Assembly: GCA_946221915.1 (NCBI GenBank)
Contig: CAMIKG010000004.1
Span: 102,774-166,773, forward strand
Reading direction: 5' to 3'
Source of the DNA: an uncultured Erwinia sp.
Lineage (GTDB): Bacteria > Pseudomonadota > Gammaproteobacteria > Enterobacterales > Enterobacteriaceae
Length of the DNA: 64,000 nt
How positions within the stretch are numbered: the stretch's first letter is position 1; every line of letters begins with the position of its first letter. Shown here one piece after another: positions 16,608 to 25,172 of this stretch. The notes under the pieces are model-generated. The model made no database searches. It saw only the letters and a list, made by a program, of their open reading frames with translations, and had not been told where the DNA came from. Both the position numbers and the translations under genes were made by a program.

Positions 16608-18668
16608 TTATTTCTTGGTTTTCATCTGCTGTAGCACCCTGGTGCACTGGTTTTCATCTCCCTCGTTAGGCGACACCAGCGCCAGCAGTGCCGCGGCAGG
16701 TGCAACCACCGCACCCAGCGCCACCGCTGCGGCGCCACGCGCCAGCAACGGCCCTGTTTTTACGCCGGCATCCGGGCTTTTAAACGTGCCACGCACATAC
16801 AGCGGTGAACGCAGGGTAATAATACGAATCCCTTTGCTCTCAGGATCGATGGATAAATCGAGCCGTTCCGTCGCGAAATTAGCGTTACCGGAAATATTGA
16901 TCACTGCATTTTCGGTATCAAACACAAAAAGCCGCGTCGACGCCAGGCCATTACGCACATCAAGATCGGCGGCGGCGCAGTTAATACGCACCTCATCGTC
17001 GCCAAACAGTTTGCCCACCACATAGTTGCCGACATTCAGCCCGACAATCTCCATCAGGTTGCGGCTAATCAGACCGTCGTTCATCAGCAGCTTCAGATCG
17101 CCGTTACTGGTTGCCAGCAGGTCCGCCACCGAATTGCCGCGCCCGCTCAGGGTGGCATCGCCATTCAGCTGGCCTAAACTGCTCTGCATCGCGTCCACGC
17201 CGGTAAACAGCTGACGCAGACGCAGCTTACGGGCATGAATATCCGCCCGGCCGCGCATCGGCGTTTTATCGCCTTCAAGATGAATGGTGGCATTCAGCGT
17301 GCCGCCCGCCATGGCGAAACGCAACGGATCGAGGCGTAAATCGCCGTTATTAAGCAGCAGATGGGTAGTCAGATCGCTGAGCGGCAGGGAACTGCCATGC
17401 TCGATGCGCTTGCCGCTGAACTTCACATCGGCATCCATCACATCCCAGTTTTTGGTATCAAACTTGTCATGTGGCAGCACGCGATCGGCGGGCTGGGTGC
17501 TGGCTTCGCCGCGTTTGGCTTTGGCCTGTTCCGTTTTCTCGCTGCCTTTACCCGAATCAACGCCAATAAGCGGCCCGAGATCCGCTATGCGCAGCTGGCG
17601 TGACTCCAGTTCCCCGGTCAGCTTCGGCCGCGGCTTGCCCTGGCGGTAAGTCAGCGAACCGTGAATATCACTGTCGCCAATATGGCCGTTAAATTTCTGA
17701 TAGTGGAACACCGCGCCACCCGCCTCGCGGAAGCGGGCGGAGAGATGGCCATCAGTTTCGTACGGCGGCGTCTCCGGTAACAGTACACCAGTTAAGCCAT
17801 ACAGGCTGGCAAGGGTATCGCCGGAAAAGCGCAGACGCAGATCCAGTCCGCCGAAATTCAGCGGGTCCTGCAGGGTGCCTGCCACCCGTACCCGCGTGCT
17901 GCCATTACGAACATCGGCTTCAATCGGGAATGGCGTGTTCTCACTGCGCAGCGACAGCATGCCGCCGATCTTACCTTCGCCGTTCAGCCGCTCATTGTTG
18001 TAAGTCCCGCTGGCTTTCCAGCCAAAAACGAAATCCGCCGCCTGCTGCTGCTTATCACTGCCGCCGGCAATCTCGCTGAAAGGCACCGGTTTACCAAGCG
18101 AGTTCACCAGCACCTGCACATTGGCTTTATTAATGGCGTCGCGATAATCGATCTTACTGCGGTCAAACATGATGGTATCAAGGCGGAACGACCAGCTGGA
18201 AGGGGGCTGATCCTGCTGCGGGTCATCGCTGCCGGCGAGGTTAAAGGTCCAGTTATTTTTGCCGTCAGCGGTCTGCACCAGCAAGGCATCCGGCTGCTGA
18301 AGCTTGATCCACGGAATATAGAGCTGTTTTGCCAGCAGCGACAACGGCGCCAGCGTGGCCTCTGCGCGCTGCAGATGCACCATGCCCACTTCAGGAATTT
18401 CTGGCGGATTGCCGAGCAGAATATCTTCAGCATGAATATGCGGCCATGGCACCCAGCTGCGCCAGCCTGGCTCTTCGCGATTACGCTCCCAGGCAACGCC
18501 GAGATCGCCACGAATCGCAAAAGGCCGGTTCAGCTCGGTCGAGACTTTCTGGTTGATGGTCGGCTTCAGGCGATTCCAGTCGAAAAACGCCACCACCAGT
18601 ACCACAACGACCACCAGTACCGCAAAAACCCCGACAATAATGCTGATTATCTTACCGCTACGCGACAT
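16608..18668 (-). CDS. yhjG: AsmA-family protein YhjG
   Basis: A 686-residue protein with an N-terminal membrane anchor (residues 8-29) and a long periplasmic beta-rich part; E. coli YhjG is of nearly the same length. The AsmA C-terminal region is recognisable (DATLSGRGNSVADLLATSNG, a segment conserved in the family). AsmA-like proteins are bridge-like lipid carriers between the inner and outer membranes; the role of YhjG in particular is less well defined. The gene lies 61 bases downstream of pdeH on the same strand, so the two may be partly co-transcribed. A short hydrophobic Ala-rich segment lies near the C terminus. Confidence 0.92.
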   Translation of the reverse strand: MSRSGKIISIIVGVFAVLVVVVVLVVAFFDWNRLKPTINQKVSTELNRPFAIRGDLGVAWERNREEPGWRSWVPWPHIHAEDILLGNPPEIPEVGMVHLQRAEATLAPLSLLAKQLYIPWIKLQQPDALLVQTADGKNNWTFNLAGSDDPQQDQPPSSWSFRLDTIMFDRSKIDYRDAINKANVQVLVNSLGKPVPFSEIAGGSDKQQQAADFVFGWKASGTYNNERLNGEGKIGGMLSLRSENTPFPIEADVRNGSTRVRVAGTLQDPLNFGGLDLRLRFSGDTLASLYGLTGVLLPETPPYETDGHLSARFREAGGAVFHYQKFNGHIGDSDIHGSLTYRQGKPRPKLTGELESRQLRIADLGPLIGVDSGKGSEKTEQAKAKRGEASTQPADRVLPHDKFDTKNWDVMDADVKFSGKRIEHGSSLPLSDLTTHLLLNNGDLRLDPLRFAMAGGTLNATIHLEGDKTPMRGRADIHARKLRLRQLFTGVDAMQSSLGQLNGDATLSGRGNSVADLLATSNGDLKLLMNDGLISRNLMEIVGLNVGNYVVGKLFGDDEVRINCAAADLDVRNGLASTRLFVFDTENAVINISGNANFATERLDLSIDPESKGIRIITLRSPLYVRGTFKSPDAGVKTGPLLARGAAAVALGAVVAPAAALLALVSPNEGDENQCTRVLQQMKTKK

Positions 18669-18729
18669 CTCCCACCCCTTGCGAATCTCCTGTCTCTGAT
18701 AAAGATAGTCGAGACACGGCAGATCGGCA

Positions 18730-19503
18730 TCAGGAGAGCTGAAGCGGCAGGTCGGTCAGCTGTTCAAAAGGCACTGGTCGCGAGAAATAATAACCCTGGG
18801 CGGCAAAAGCGGGTGAATTGCGCACCTGCTCCCACTCTTCAATCGTTTCAACCCCTTCGACAATCACACCCCGGCAGTAACGATTAATCAGCGCCAGCAG
18901 CATGGAAAACAGATCACGCCCCTCTTCCGTTTTCCGCAGCAGCACAAACAATTCACGCGACAGTTTAATGTAGTCATACTTGAGTTCTGTCAGCGCAGAG
19001 AAATTCGCCATACCGGCGCCAAAATCATCCAGCCACAGCGGCCCCAGCTCCGGCATCTGCGCAACAATCTCTTCCTGCGGCAACACATGGTGCTCGACCA
19101 GTTCAAAGCGAATCCATTGCAGCCGGGCGATCAGCGTGCGAATTTGCGAATGGTGCTGAATGGCAAGTAACGTTGGACCATCAATATTGACAGAAGCAAC
19201 CAGGCCGCTATCAACAAATTTGCTTTCCCAGTGGCACAGCAGCTCAAGCTGTTCCCGCACAATATGTACCCGCTGTGAAATATCCAGCGCGGCAAAGTAG
19301 TCCTCGGGCGATAACCTTTGACTCGGCGCGGAAGGGTGAAACACCGCGGTAAGCAACTCAATTGCCATCAGCCGGCCCGTGACCTGGTAAATCGGCTGGA
19401 ACGTATAACTACGCTGGCACTGCTTCCAGTGCAGACGCTCTTCCTGATGCTTCTGGACGACAATTGAGGAAGGAAGCCGATGACTGATTTTCTTCAGCAT
19501 CAT
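18730..19503 (-). CDS. pdeH: Cyclic-di-GMP phosphodiesterase PdeH (YhjH)
   Basis: A 257-residue stand-alone EAL-domain protein, as in E. coli (255 aa). The catalytic set appears complete: ELL at Glu49 in place of EAL, VNIDG, LDDFGAG with the metal-binding aspartates, the lysine in IKLSREL and VEGVET. It hydrolyses c-di-GMP to pGpG in the cytosol. In E. coli it keeps c-di-GMP low in motile cells and is a flagellar class III gene. A near-perfect sigma-28 promoter at 19557-19583 shows the same regulation here. Its activity should oppose both cellulose synthases encoded downstream. AGGA precedes the ATG by about 8 bases. Confidence 0.95.
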   Translation of the reverse strand: MMLKKISHRLPSSIVVQKHQEERLHWKQCQRSYTFQPIYQVTGRLMAIELLTAVFHPSAPSQRLSPEDYFAALDISQRVHIVREQLELLCHWESKFVDSGLVASVNIDGPTLLAIQHHSQIRTLIARLQWIRFELVEHHVLPQEEIVAQMPELGPLWLDDFGAGMANFSALTELKYDYIKLSRELFVLLRKTEEGRDLFSMLLALINRYCRGVIVEGVETIEEWEQVRNSPAFAAQGYYFSRPVPFEQLTDLPLQLS

Positions 19504-19556
19504 GGATTACATCCTGGTTATTGGAGTTTGCCTTCAAATGGCATCCCGTCCAGCGA

Positions 19557-19583
19557 GTATCGGCCTGGTCAGGAATAACTTTA
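19557..19583 (-). promoter_or_regulatory. Sigma-28 (FliA) promoter of pdeH
   Basis: On the minus strand TAAAGTTA (19576-19583), an 11-base spacer and GCCGATAC (19557-19564). Each box matches the FliA consensus (TAAAGTTT / GCCGATAA) at 7 of 8 positions with the exact spacing, 54 bases before the pdeH ATG. Confidence 0.85.
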
Positions 19584-19844
19584 TCAGAGTCAAAAGCCAC
19601 TTTTACATCCTCCACTTTACCAGCGCCGCCGCAATTCAATCGCCCTAATAGCGCGCGGTTTCGCGGTTAATCGGCCAGTTAAATATGGCGAATTGACTTG
19701 CTAAAAACAAAATACGTCGGCAGCCACCCAGCCATCTCATCGCGCGCTGCAGCGATCGCACAATAACGCATTTACCGCCAGCCAAAAGGGGGACAATTGG
19801 AGTATGCTGAAAGCGGGTCTGACGATAACCAGGAGCAGAATAGA

Positions 19845-20486
19845 ATGCTAAAAGTTTGGGGCAGGAAAACATCATCAAATGTACAGGCGCTGATGTGGTG
19901 CATCGGTGAATTGCAGCTTCCTTATCAGCGTGTCGATATCGGCCACAAATATGGCGGAAATGACACGCCAGAATATCTGGCGATGAATCCCAACGGCTTA
20001 GTGCCGGTATTAAGTGATAACGGCGGTGCGCCGCTGTTTGAAACGGGCGCAATTCTGCGCTACCTCGCCAGCCAGTATGGCGACGCGCCCTTCTGGCCAA
20101 AAGATCACGCGCAGCGCGCCAGCATTGATGTCTGGGCGGAGTGGGCGAAAATTAACGTCTCACCGGCCTTCACCAGGCCAATTTTCTGGCAGGTGATACG
20201 TACCGCCGAAAAAGATCGTGACCCAAAGACAATTGATGCAGGTATTCAGCAACTGACCAAACTGCTGCAGATCGCGGAAACACGCCTGGCGCAGCACGAC
20301 TATCTGGTCGGCAATGAATTTACCCTGGCGGATATCCAGTTCGGCTACCTGCTGTTCCGCTATTTCGATATCCCGATTGCACGCCCTGATTTACCGGCGC
20401 TGCAACGCTACTACCAGCGGCTGACAGAGCGCCCGGCATATCGCGAACATGTGATGGTGTCATATGATGATCTGCGGGCTGTCTGA
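19845..20486 (+). CDS. Glutathione S-transferase (GstB-like)
   Basis: A 213-residue GST related to the one at 10436. It has SSNVQALMWCIGELQLPYQ at the N terminus, NPNGLVPVLSDN with the cis-proline, FETGAILRYLA, and GNEFTLADIQFGYL in the helical half. AGGAG lies 9 bases before the ATG at 19845. In E. coli this interval (between pdeH and yhjJ) holds kdgK, which is not present here, so this gene is part of a local replacement. The substrate is unknown. Confidence 0.88.
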   Translation: MLKVWGRKTSSNVQALMWCIGELQLPYQRVDIGHKYGGNDTPEYLAMNPNGLVPVLSDNGGAPLFETGAILRYLASQYGDAPFWPKDHAQRASIDVWAEWAKINVSPAFTRPIFWQVIRTAEKDRDPKTIDAGIQQLTKLLQIAETRLAQHDYLVGNEFTLADIQFGYLLFRYFDIPIARPDLPALQRYYQRLTERPAYREHVMVSYDDLRAV

Positions 20487-20650
20487 CCAAAGGAAAAAGT
20501 AAGCACACACTAACAAAGTGTGTCACAGGCAACAACAAAGCTTATTTTTCGGGGAAACATCCCGATGGCTCCGGAGCGGCTTGCCCGCGCAGGACCGCGG
20601 GATGGTCGCCCCGGTGTATCCCGATCAGCCAGACGACTCCAGCCCAGGGC

Positions 20651-21922
20651 TCATTTAGCCATCTGCGCCCCACGCGGCAACGACAACAGCCAGGTTTCCC
20701 GCTGCGCATCAATCACCGCGCCACGCTTCTCCCCCTGCTGACGCCCCGCCGCCGCGAAATCCGCCTGCGCGATCCAGTGCTGATAACGGTTATCCTGCAA
20801 ACGATTATCCGCCAGCGACAACAACGGAATGATGCGCACACTCACCCGATCCATCGACTTATACGGCCATGGCTTCTGGTCATCACTGAATGGCGCCATA
20901 AAATCCAGCGCGCGCAGAATCCCGGCCTGCTGCGCATTCTGATAACGCCACAAATCACCGGCATTCGCTTTCGCCGCCAGTTCCGCTAGCGCCGTCAGCG
21001 CCTGCAAATTAAACCAGCTGTAATGGAACGACCGGGTACGCGCCAGCTCCTTCGGCTGCGTACCGTCAGCAGCAACCTGATACGCGAGCTTACTCTGCGC
21101 CAGCGCCACCATCTGCTTAATTACCTCCGGTCGCTGCAAATACCAGGCGATCCCCGCGACCTGAACCGCATACCAGTTGCCGTGATTATTCTGCGCCTGC
21201 GCCTCTTTCTTGCCGTTTTTACTGCTCTGCAGCCAATGTAAGTAATCACTCATCCATTGCTGCATCGCCTGATCATCACTGGCCTGCCAGCCCGGGGCAT
21301 GGCGCAGCATCAACAGCGAATCGACAATACGCGTGGCGAAATAACGCCCATCAAGAATGCCGGACGAACGCCCCGGCGCAATCCCCGGCACTCCCTGAGC
21401 AAAACGCAGATTTGGATTCATACGTGTCTGCGGTGCAATAAACCAGTGGCGCAACTGCGCCATCGCCTTATCGGCATAGCGCTGCTCACCGGAGAAATAC
21501 CACGCCAGCGTCAGCGCCTGCACATCGGCAGTAAACGCCGCCAGACGCACACCATCCGACTGCTCATTTTTACTGGCGGGATTCACCTCGCCATCGCGCT
21601 GCACCCACGGCAGCCCGTCGGTTTTACTGCTGTCAGGCCACCAGTAGGCGCTCAGACTCAGATAATCATGCTTTGACCCGCCAGGCGGCGTAAGGGTTTT
21701 ATCGGTCACGCTCATCAGCGGGCGCTGCAGCGCCTTATCCGCCTGACGCTGCAACGCCTGCCAGGCGGCCACCGTCTGCGGCGCGGCCTGATGCTGCGCC
21801 AGTTGCTGCTTCACCTGCGCCAGCTGATCGTCCGCCAGAAACGCCAGCGTATCCGCGCGCACCGCCTGACTGCTCCACAGCAGCAGTGCGCAGAGTAAAC
21901 CTGTTATCCCCCGCTTAGCCAT
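20651..21922 (-). CDS. Secreted alginate-lyase-family (PL5-like) protein
   Basis: A 423-residue protein with a clear signal peptide (cleavage near residue 24) and an all-helical body. Recognisable family phrases are LSAYWWPD near the N terminus, NNHGNWYAVQVAGIAWYL, which parallels the NNH-W motif of the AlgL active site, and ARTRSFHYSWFNLQAL, which parallels its R-x(4)-Y region. PL5 enzymes cleave polymannuronate by beta-elimination in the periplasm; this protein belongs to the broader alginate_lyase family, and the real substrate may be another uronate polymer. ATG at 21922 has AGGAG 6 bases upstream; a GTG one codon earlier is less well placed. No alginate synthesis genes are visible nearby. 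Confidence 0.8.
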   Translation of the reverse strand: MAKRGITGLLCALLLWSSQAVRADTLAFLADDQLAQVKQQLAQHQAAPQTVAAWQALQRQADKALQRPLMSVTDKTLTPPGGSKHDYLSLSAYWWPDSSKTDGLPWVQRDGEVNPASKNEQSDGVRLAAFTADVQALTLAWYFSGEQRYADKAMAQLRHWFIAPQTRMNPNLRFAQGVPGIAPGRSSGILDGRYFATRIVDSLLMLRHAPGWQASDDQAMQQWMSDYLHWLQSSKNGKKEAQAQNNHGNWYAVQVAGIAWYLQRPEVIKQMVALAQSKLAYQVAADGTQPKELARTRSFHYSWFNLQALTALAELAAKANAGDLWRYQNAQQAGILRALDFMAPFSDDQKPWPYKSMDRVSVRIIPLLSLADNRLQDNRYQHWIAQADFAAAGRQQGEKRGAVIDAQRETWLLSLPRGAQMAK

Positions 21923-22474
21923 CACCCTCTCCTGATTAAACCTGTCTCCCGCTTATTTAGTCATAACAATATAGATGAGAACAGTTAATCAATAATCTGC
22001 AACAGAGCGTTACGTACAATAAGCCACAGGGCGGAACAGCAATGAAACCGCCAGTCATCCTTACAGCCGATTGTGCACTCAGCACGACACGAAAACGCTA
22101 CCAGCGTGAGAGAAAACGGCGAATTAACCGCCCGGCAAGACAATATTTGACTTTAATCAGCAAATAACACCTGTAATTTAATTTTATACAGACTGGTCTG
22201 CAGAGGAAATAAATCGGGAATATCAGACAATAACCAGGAAATTAAAATAAACCACGTAATCAAAGGGATAACTCAGAGATAAAAATAAAAAATCAGCTAA
22301 AAAAAATAGCGATATAATTAAAAATATAAGCAAAGTAAAAAACGACTTAAGCATAATCTGAAACTGTTGTCTCACTTCGCGAAAAACTGGACGTCAAATA
22401 GCAAACCAGGCAATGCTTTTTAACAGAAGAACAAACTTGCCTGCACTGTAAAATAAAAACGCTCAGGAGTGCCT
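21923..22474. other. AT-rich gap between the lyase and esterase genes
   Basis: About 550 bases, much richer in A+T than the genes on either side, with no convincing reading frame. It must hold the divergent promoters of the lyase and the esterase. The only sharp pattern is a dyad at 22189-22200, CAGAC-TG-GTCTG, of the type bound by TetR-family regulators. No such regulator is encoded here. Confidence 0.5.
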
Positions 22475-23353
22475 GTGAAAACTGAAATATTTAATATCTG
22501 GCCAGCCGGTGATGCGCCAGGCGCCAGCGATTCGCGCGCGCAGCCGCAGATTGTCGATACCGCCGGTCAGTTCCAGCCGCACGATCGCGCGGCAACGGGT
22601 GTCCGCTGTCCGGAAATTGCCATGTGGCATCCTGAGAAGTCCAACGGTATCACCCTGCTGGTCGCGCCAGGCGGCGGCTATCAACGCATTATGATCGACC
22701 GCGAGGGCAGCGCGTTGGCGCTGTTCTTTACCACCATGGGTTACACGCTGGCGGTTATGACGTATCGCCTGCCCGCCGACGGACACCACGAAGGCGCCGA
22801 CGCGCCGCTGGCCGATGCCCAGCGCGCGGTGCGCCTGCTGCGTGAACGCGGCCAGCAGGGACTGAACGGCAAACGCATCGTGATGATGGGCTTTTCTGCG
22901 GGCGGTCACGTTGCCGCCAGCCTTGCCACCCGCTTTATGGAGAAAATCTATCCGCTGCAGGATAGCGCCGATCAGCATTCGGCGCGGCCCGATGCGCTGG
23001 TGCTGCTCTACCCGGTGATCAGCATGCGTGACGGGCTGGCGCATGAGGGATCGCGCGAACGTTTACTGGGAAAACAGCACGATCAGGCCAGTGTGCAGGC
23101 CTACTCGCTGGAGACCCGCGTCACCGGCGATACACCGCAGACCATGCTGATTCACGCCGTGGATGACGATGCCGTCAGCGTCAATAACAGCATGGTGTTT
23201 TTCACCGCACTGCGCGAACATCATGTACCGGTGGAATTACATTTCTACGAGAAGGGTGGCCACGGCTTTGGCATCCGCGGCGTCGCGGATCTGCCGCTGG
23301 CAAGCTGGCCGATGCTGGTGACCGAGTGGTTACGCGCGCGCGCGTGGTCGTGA
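22475..23353 (+). CDS. Alpha/beta-hydrolase esterase
   Basis: A 292-residue cytoplasmic protein of the BD-FAE/dienelactone-hydrolase-like type. Landmarks are VAPGGGYQRI (oxyanion hole), the nucleophile elbow GFSAGGH, an aspartate in HAVDDDAVSV and the histidine in EKGGHGFGI. Such enzymes often remove acetyl or other acyl groups from sugars. GTG at 22475 is favoured, since GGAG lies 5 bases upstream and overlaps the in-frame GTG at 22469. It is divergent from the lyase gene with about 550 bases between them. A shared role in using an acetylated polysaccharide is possible but not shown. Confidence 0.8.
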   Translation: MKTEIFNIWPAGDAPGASDSRAQPQIVDTAGQFQPHDRAATGVRCPEIAMWHPEKSNGITLLVAPGGGYQRIMIDREGSALALFFTTMGYTLAVMTYRLPADGHHEGADAPLADAQRAVRLLRERGQQGLNGKRIVMMGFSAGGHVAASLATRFMEKIYPLQDSADQHSARPDALVLLYPVISMRDGLAHEGSRERLLGKQHDQASVQAYSLETRVTGDTPQTMLIHAVDDDAVSVNNSMVFFTALREHHVPVELHFYEKGGHGFGIRGVADLPLASWPMLVTEWLRARAWS

Positions 23354-23359
23354 ACAGCG

Positions 23360-23383
23360 TTCCGGGCCAGCAATGGCCCGGAA
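23360..23383. terminator. Hairpin between esterase and yhjJ
   Basis: TTCCGGGCCA (23360-23369) and TGGCCCGGAA (23374-23383) form a perfect 10-bp stem with a GCAA tetraloop in a 42-base convergent gap. Confidence 0.75.
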
Positions 23384-23395
23384 GCGGAGTACGCT

Positions 23396-24910
23396 TTATG
23401 ACTGTGGTGCGGCCTGTTCGGCAGCGTCAGGTTTGGCCTCTTCCGGTGTGGCCGCTGCAGCTGCCGGTTCCGCGGCCGGAGCGGTTTCCGCCGGCGTCAT
23501 AATACGCTGCCAGCCTTCCTGCAGCTGCTTCACATTGGTTTCTGCCTCACCCTGCGGCTGCATCAATACCATGGTCAGCTCCTGGGTCAGCTGCTGACGA
23601 AGTTCCTGATTCAGCATCGGCAATGTCAGGCCGGACAGGAACGCCTGACGCAGTTTCTGATACTGTTCCGGTGCAATATCCACCACCGCATTCTGCTGAG
23701 AACGCAGACGCTGGCTCATCAACACATCGGTACTGGTGCGCGCATAAGTGGCAAACAGCTTATTCAGTTCAATGCCTTTCTGCGCCATCAGTGAGTCAAA
23801 CTCATCCTGCGGCAAACCGTTATCGCGAATATTCGCCAGCTCACGCGCAATCAGCGTCATATTGTTTTCCAGCGTGGCATTGCTGGAATCCATGTTAATC
23901 GCACACTGCGCACGCTGGTACAGCACGCGGCAGTCAAAACCGACCTGCACACCCTGTGCCTTGCTGTCGCTCAGCGTCCGCTGCACATGCCAGAACAGCG
24001 CTTCACGCGCCAGATCGCTCTGCCAGTAGCGCATCAGATTCTGCGAATCGCGAATCGGTTGCCACGGCGAATCCCACACCAGTGACAGACGATCCTGACT
24101 GAGATTGCCATTCACCAGATTCATGGGCTGCTGCGGCAATGGCGATAGCGTCGGAATCGGCGCTGGCGTTTCGCGCTTGCCTTCCAGCGGGGAAAACACC
24201 TTGTTAATTTGTTCGGAGAGGCTGCGGCTGTCGACATTGCCCACCACGAACAGCGTCATCGCATCCGGGGTGTACCACTGTTTGTAGAAGCTGCTGAGCT
24301 GCTTCACATCTACTGGGGATTTGGTCGCTTCCGCCGGATCGTGCGCCAGCAGCAGCGAGCCTTTCAGACGGTAGCGCCACCAGACATCCTGCGGATTTCC
24401 GGGATAACTGGCGATCGGATTATCCGCCGCCAGCGCGGTGTTCACCACCTCATCACTGATCGTCATTTTACCTGCGGTTGCCGCCAGCCAGTTCAGCGCT
24501 TCTTTCAGCACTTCCGGACGGTTGTTTGGCAGGCTCAGGTTATATTGGGTGAAATCATAGGAGGTGACAGCGGGCGGCAACGGGCGGTTAGGATCGATAC
24601 CCTGTTGCCACAGCGCGCGCTGCTGGTTGGTATCCAGCGCGGCATTATGCACCAGCGCCAGACGTGGTAACAAATGGCTGAATCCAACCTGCTGGGCATT
24701 CTCCACCAGCGATCCGGTATTCACCATTAAACGAACTTCAATTCTGTCGCTGGGGCGCTGCGGCGTAGTGAGCACCTGCCAGCTAAAACCGTTGTCTAAT
24801 TTTCCCTGCTGCCAGGCAGGATCGGGTTGTAGTGTTTCAGCCTGCACCGTACCACTGGCGACCGCCAGCAACACCCCACCAACCAAAAGACGTATTCTGG
24901 TGCCCTGCAT
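23396..24910 (-). CDS. yhjJ: M16-peptidase-like protein YhjJ
   Basis: A 504-residue protein with a signal peptide (cleavage near residue 24, VQA-ET), collinear with E. coli YhjJ (about 498 aa) and beginning MQGT-IRLL as it does. It has the fold of the pitrilysin (M16) family, but the zinc-binding HxxEH motif is replaced by H79-L-L-P-R83, so peptidase activity is unlikely. The C-terminal 40 residues are Ala/Pro/Glu-rich and poorly structured. Periplasmic; function unknown. It lies between the replaced kdgK interval and dctA, in the same place as in E. coli. AGGGG precedes the ATG. Confidence 0.93.
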   Translation of the reverse strand: MQGTRIRLLVGGVLLAVASGTVQAETLQPDPAWQQGKLDNGFSWQVLTTPQRPSDRIEVRLMVNTGSLVENAQQVGFSHLLPRLALVHNAALDTNQQRALWQQGIDPNRPLPPAVTSYDFTQYNLSLPNNRPEVLKEALNWLAATAGKMTISDEVVNTALAADNPIASYPGNPQDVWWRYRLKGSLLLAHDPAEATKSPVDVKQLSSFYKQWYTPDAMTLFVVGNVDSRSLSEQINKVFSPLEGKRETPAPIPTLSPLPQQPMNLVNGNLSQDRLSLVWDSPWQPIRDSQNLMRYWQSDLAREALFWHVQRTLSDSKAQGVQVGFDCRVLYQRAQCAINMDSSNATLENNMTLIARELANIRDNGLPQDEFDSLMAQKGIELNKLFATYARTSTDVLMSQRLRSQQNAVVDIAPEQYQKLRQAFLSGLTLPMLNQELRQQLTQELTMVLMQPQGEAETNVKQLQEGWQRIMTPAETAPAAEPAAAAATPEEAKPDAAEQAAPQS

Positions 24911-25094
24911 GTGAACCCCTACTCAATCACAAACCAATAATCATCGCTGGCGCCGTGACACTTGCTGAGACGTTTCCTCTGTTCGCCAGGGGCAACGGCT
25001 GCATTCAGACCACCGCTAGTTAGACCACGCAATCGCGAAGTTGTCGCACAACGAAGTGAAAAATCATGAAAAAAACTAATTGGGGTTTATTATG

Positions 25095-25133
25095 CAAATG
25101 CCCACAGTAAGGGCAAGCTACTGCGGGCATTTG
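25095..25133 (-). terminator. Long hairpin after dctA
   Basis: CAAATGCCC (25095-25103) pairs with GGGCATTTG (25125-25133), and the pairing extends inward through CAGTA/TACTG after one mismatch. It lies 40 bases beyond the dctA stop codon and about 180 bases before yhjJ starts, so it separates the two transcripts. Confidence 0.75.
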
Positions 25134-25172
25134 GCGGAGATTTCAGATAAATAAGTCGTTATGAGCGCGCTT

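Noticed and set aside
20524..20650. GC-rich stretch with several short inverted segments between the second GST and the lyase gene
   Set aside because: The pairings are short and imperfect apart from a 7-bp ACACACT/AGTGTGT hairpin at 20505-20523. They are probably ordinary terminator sequence.
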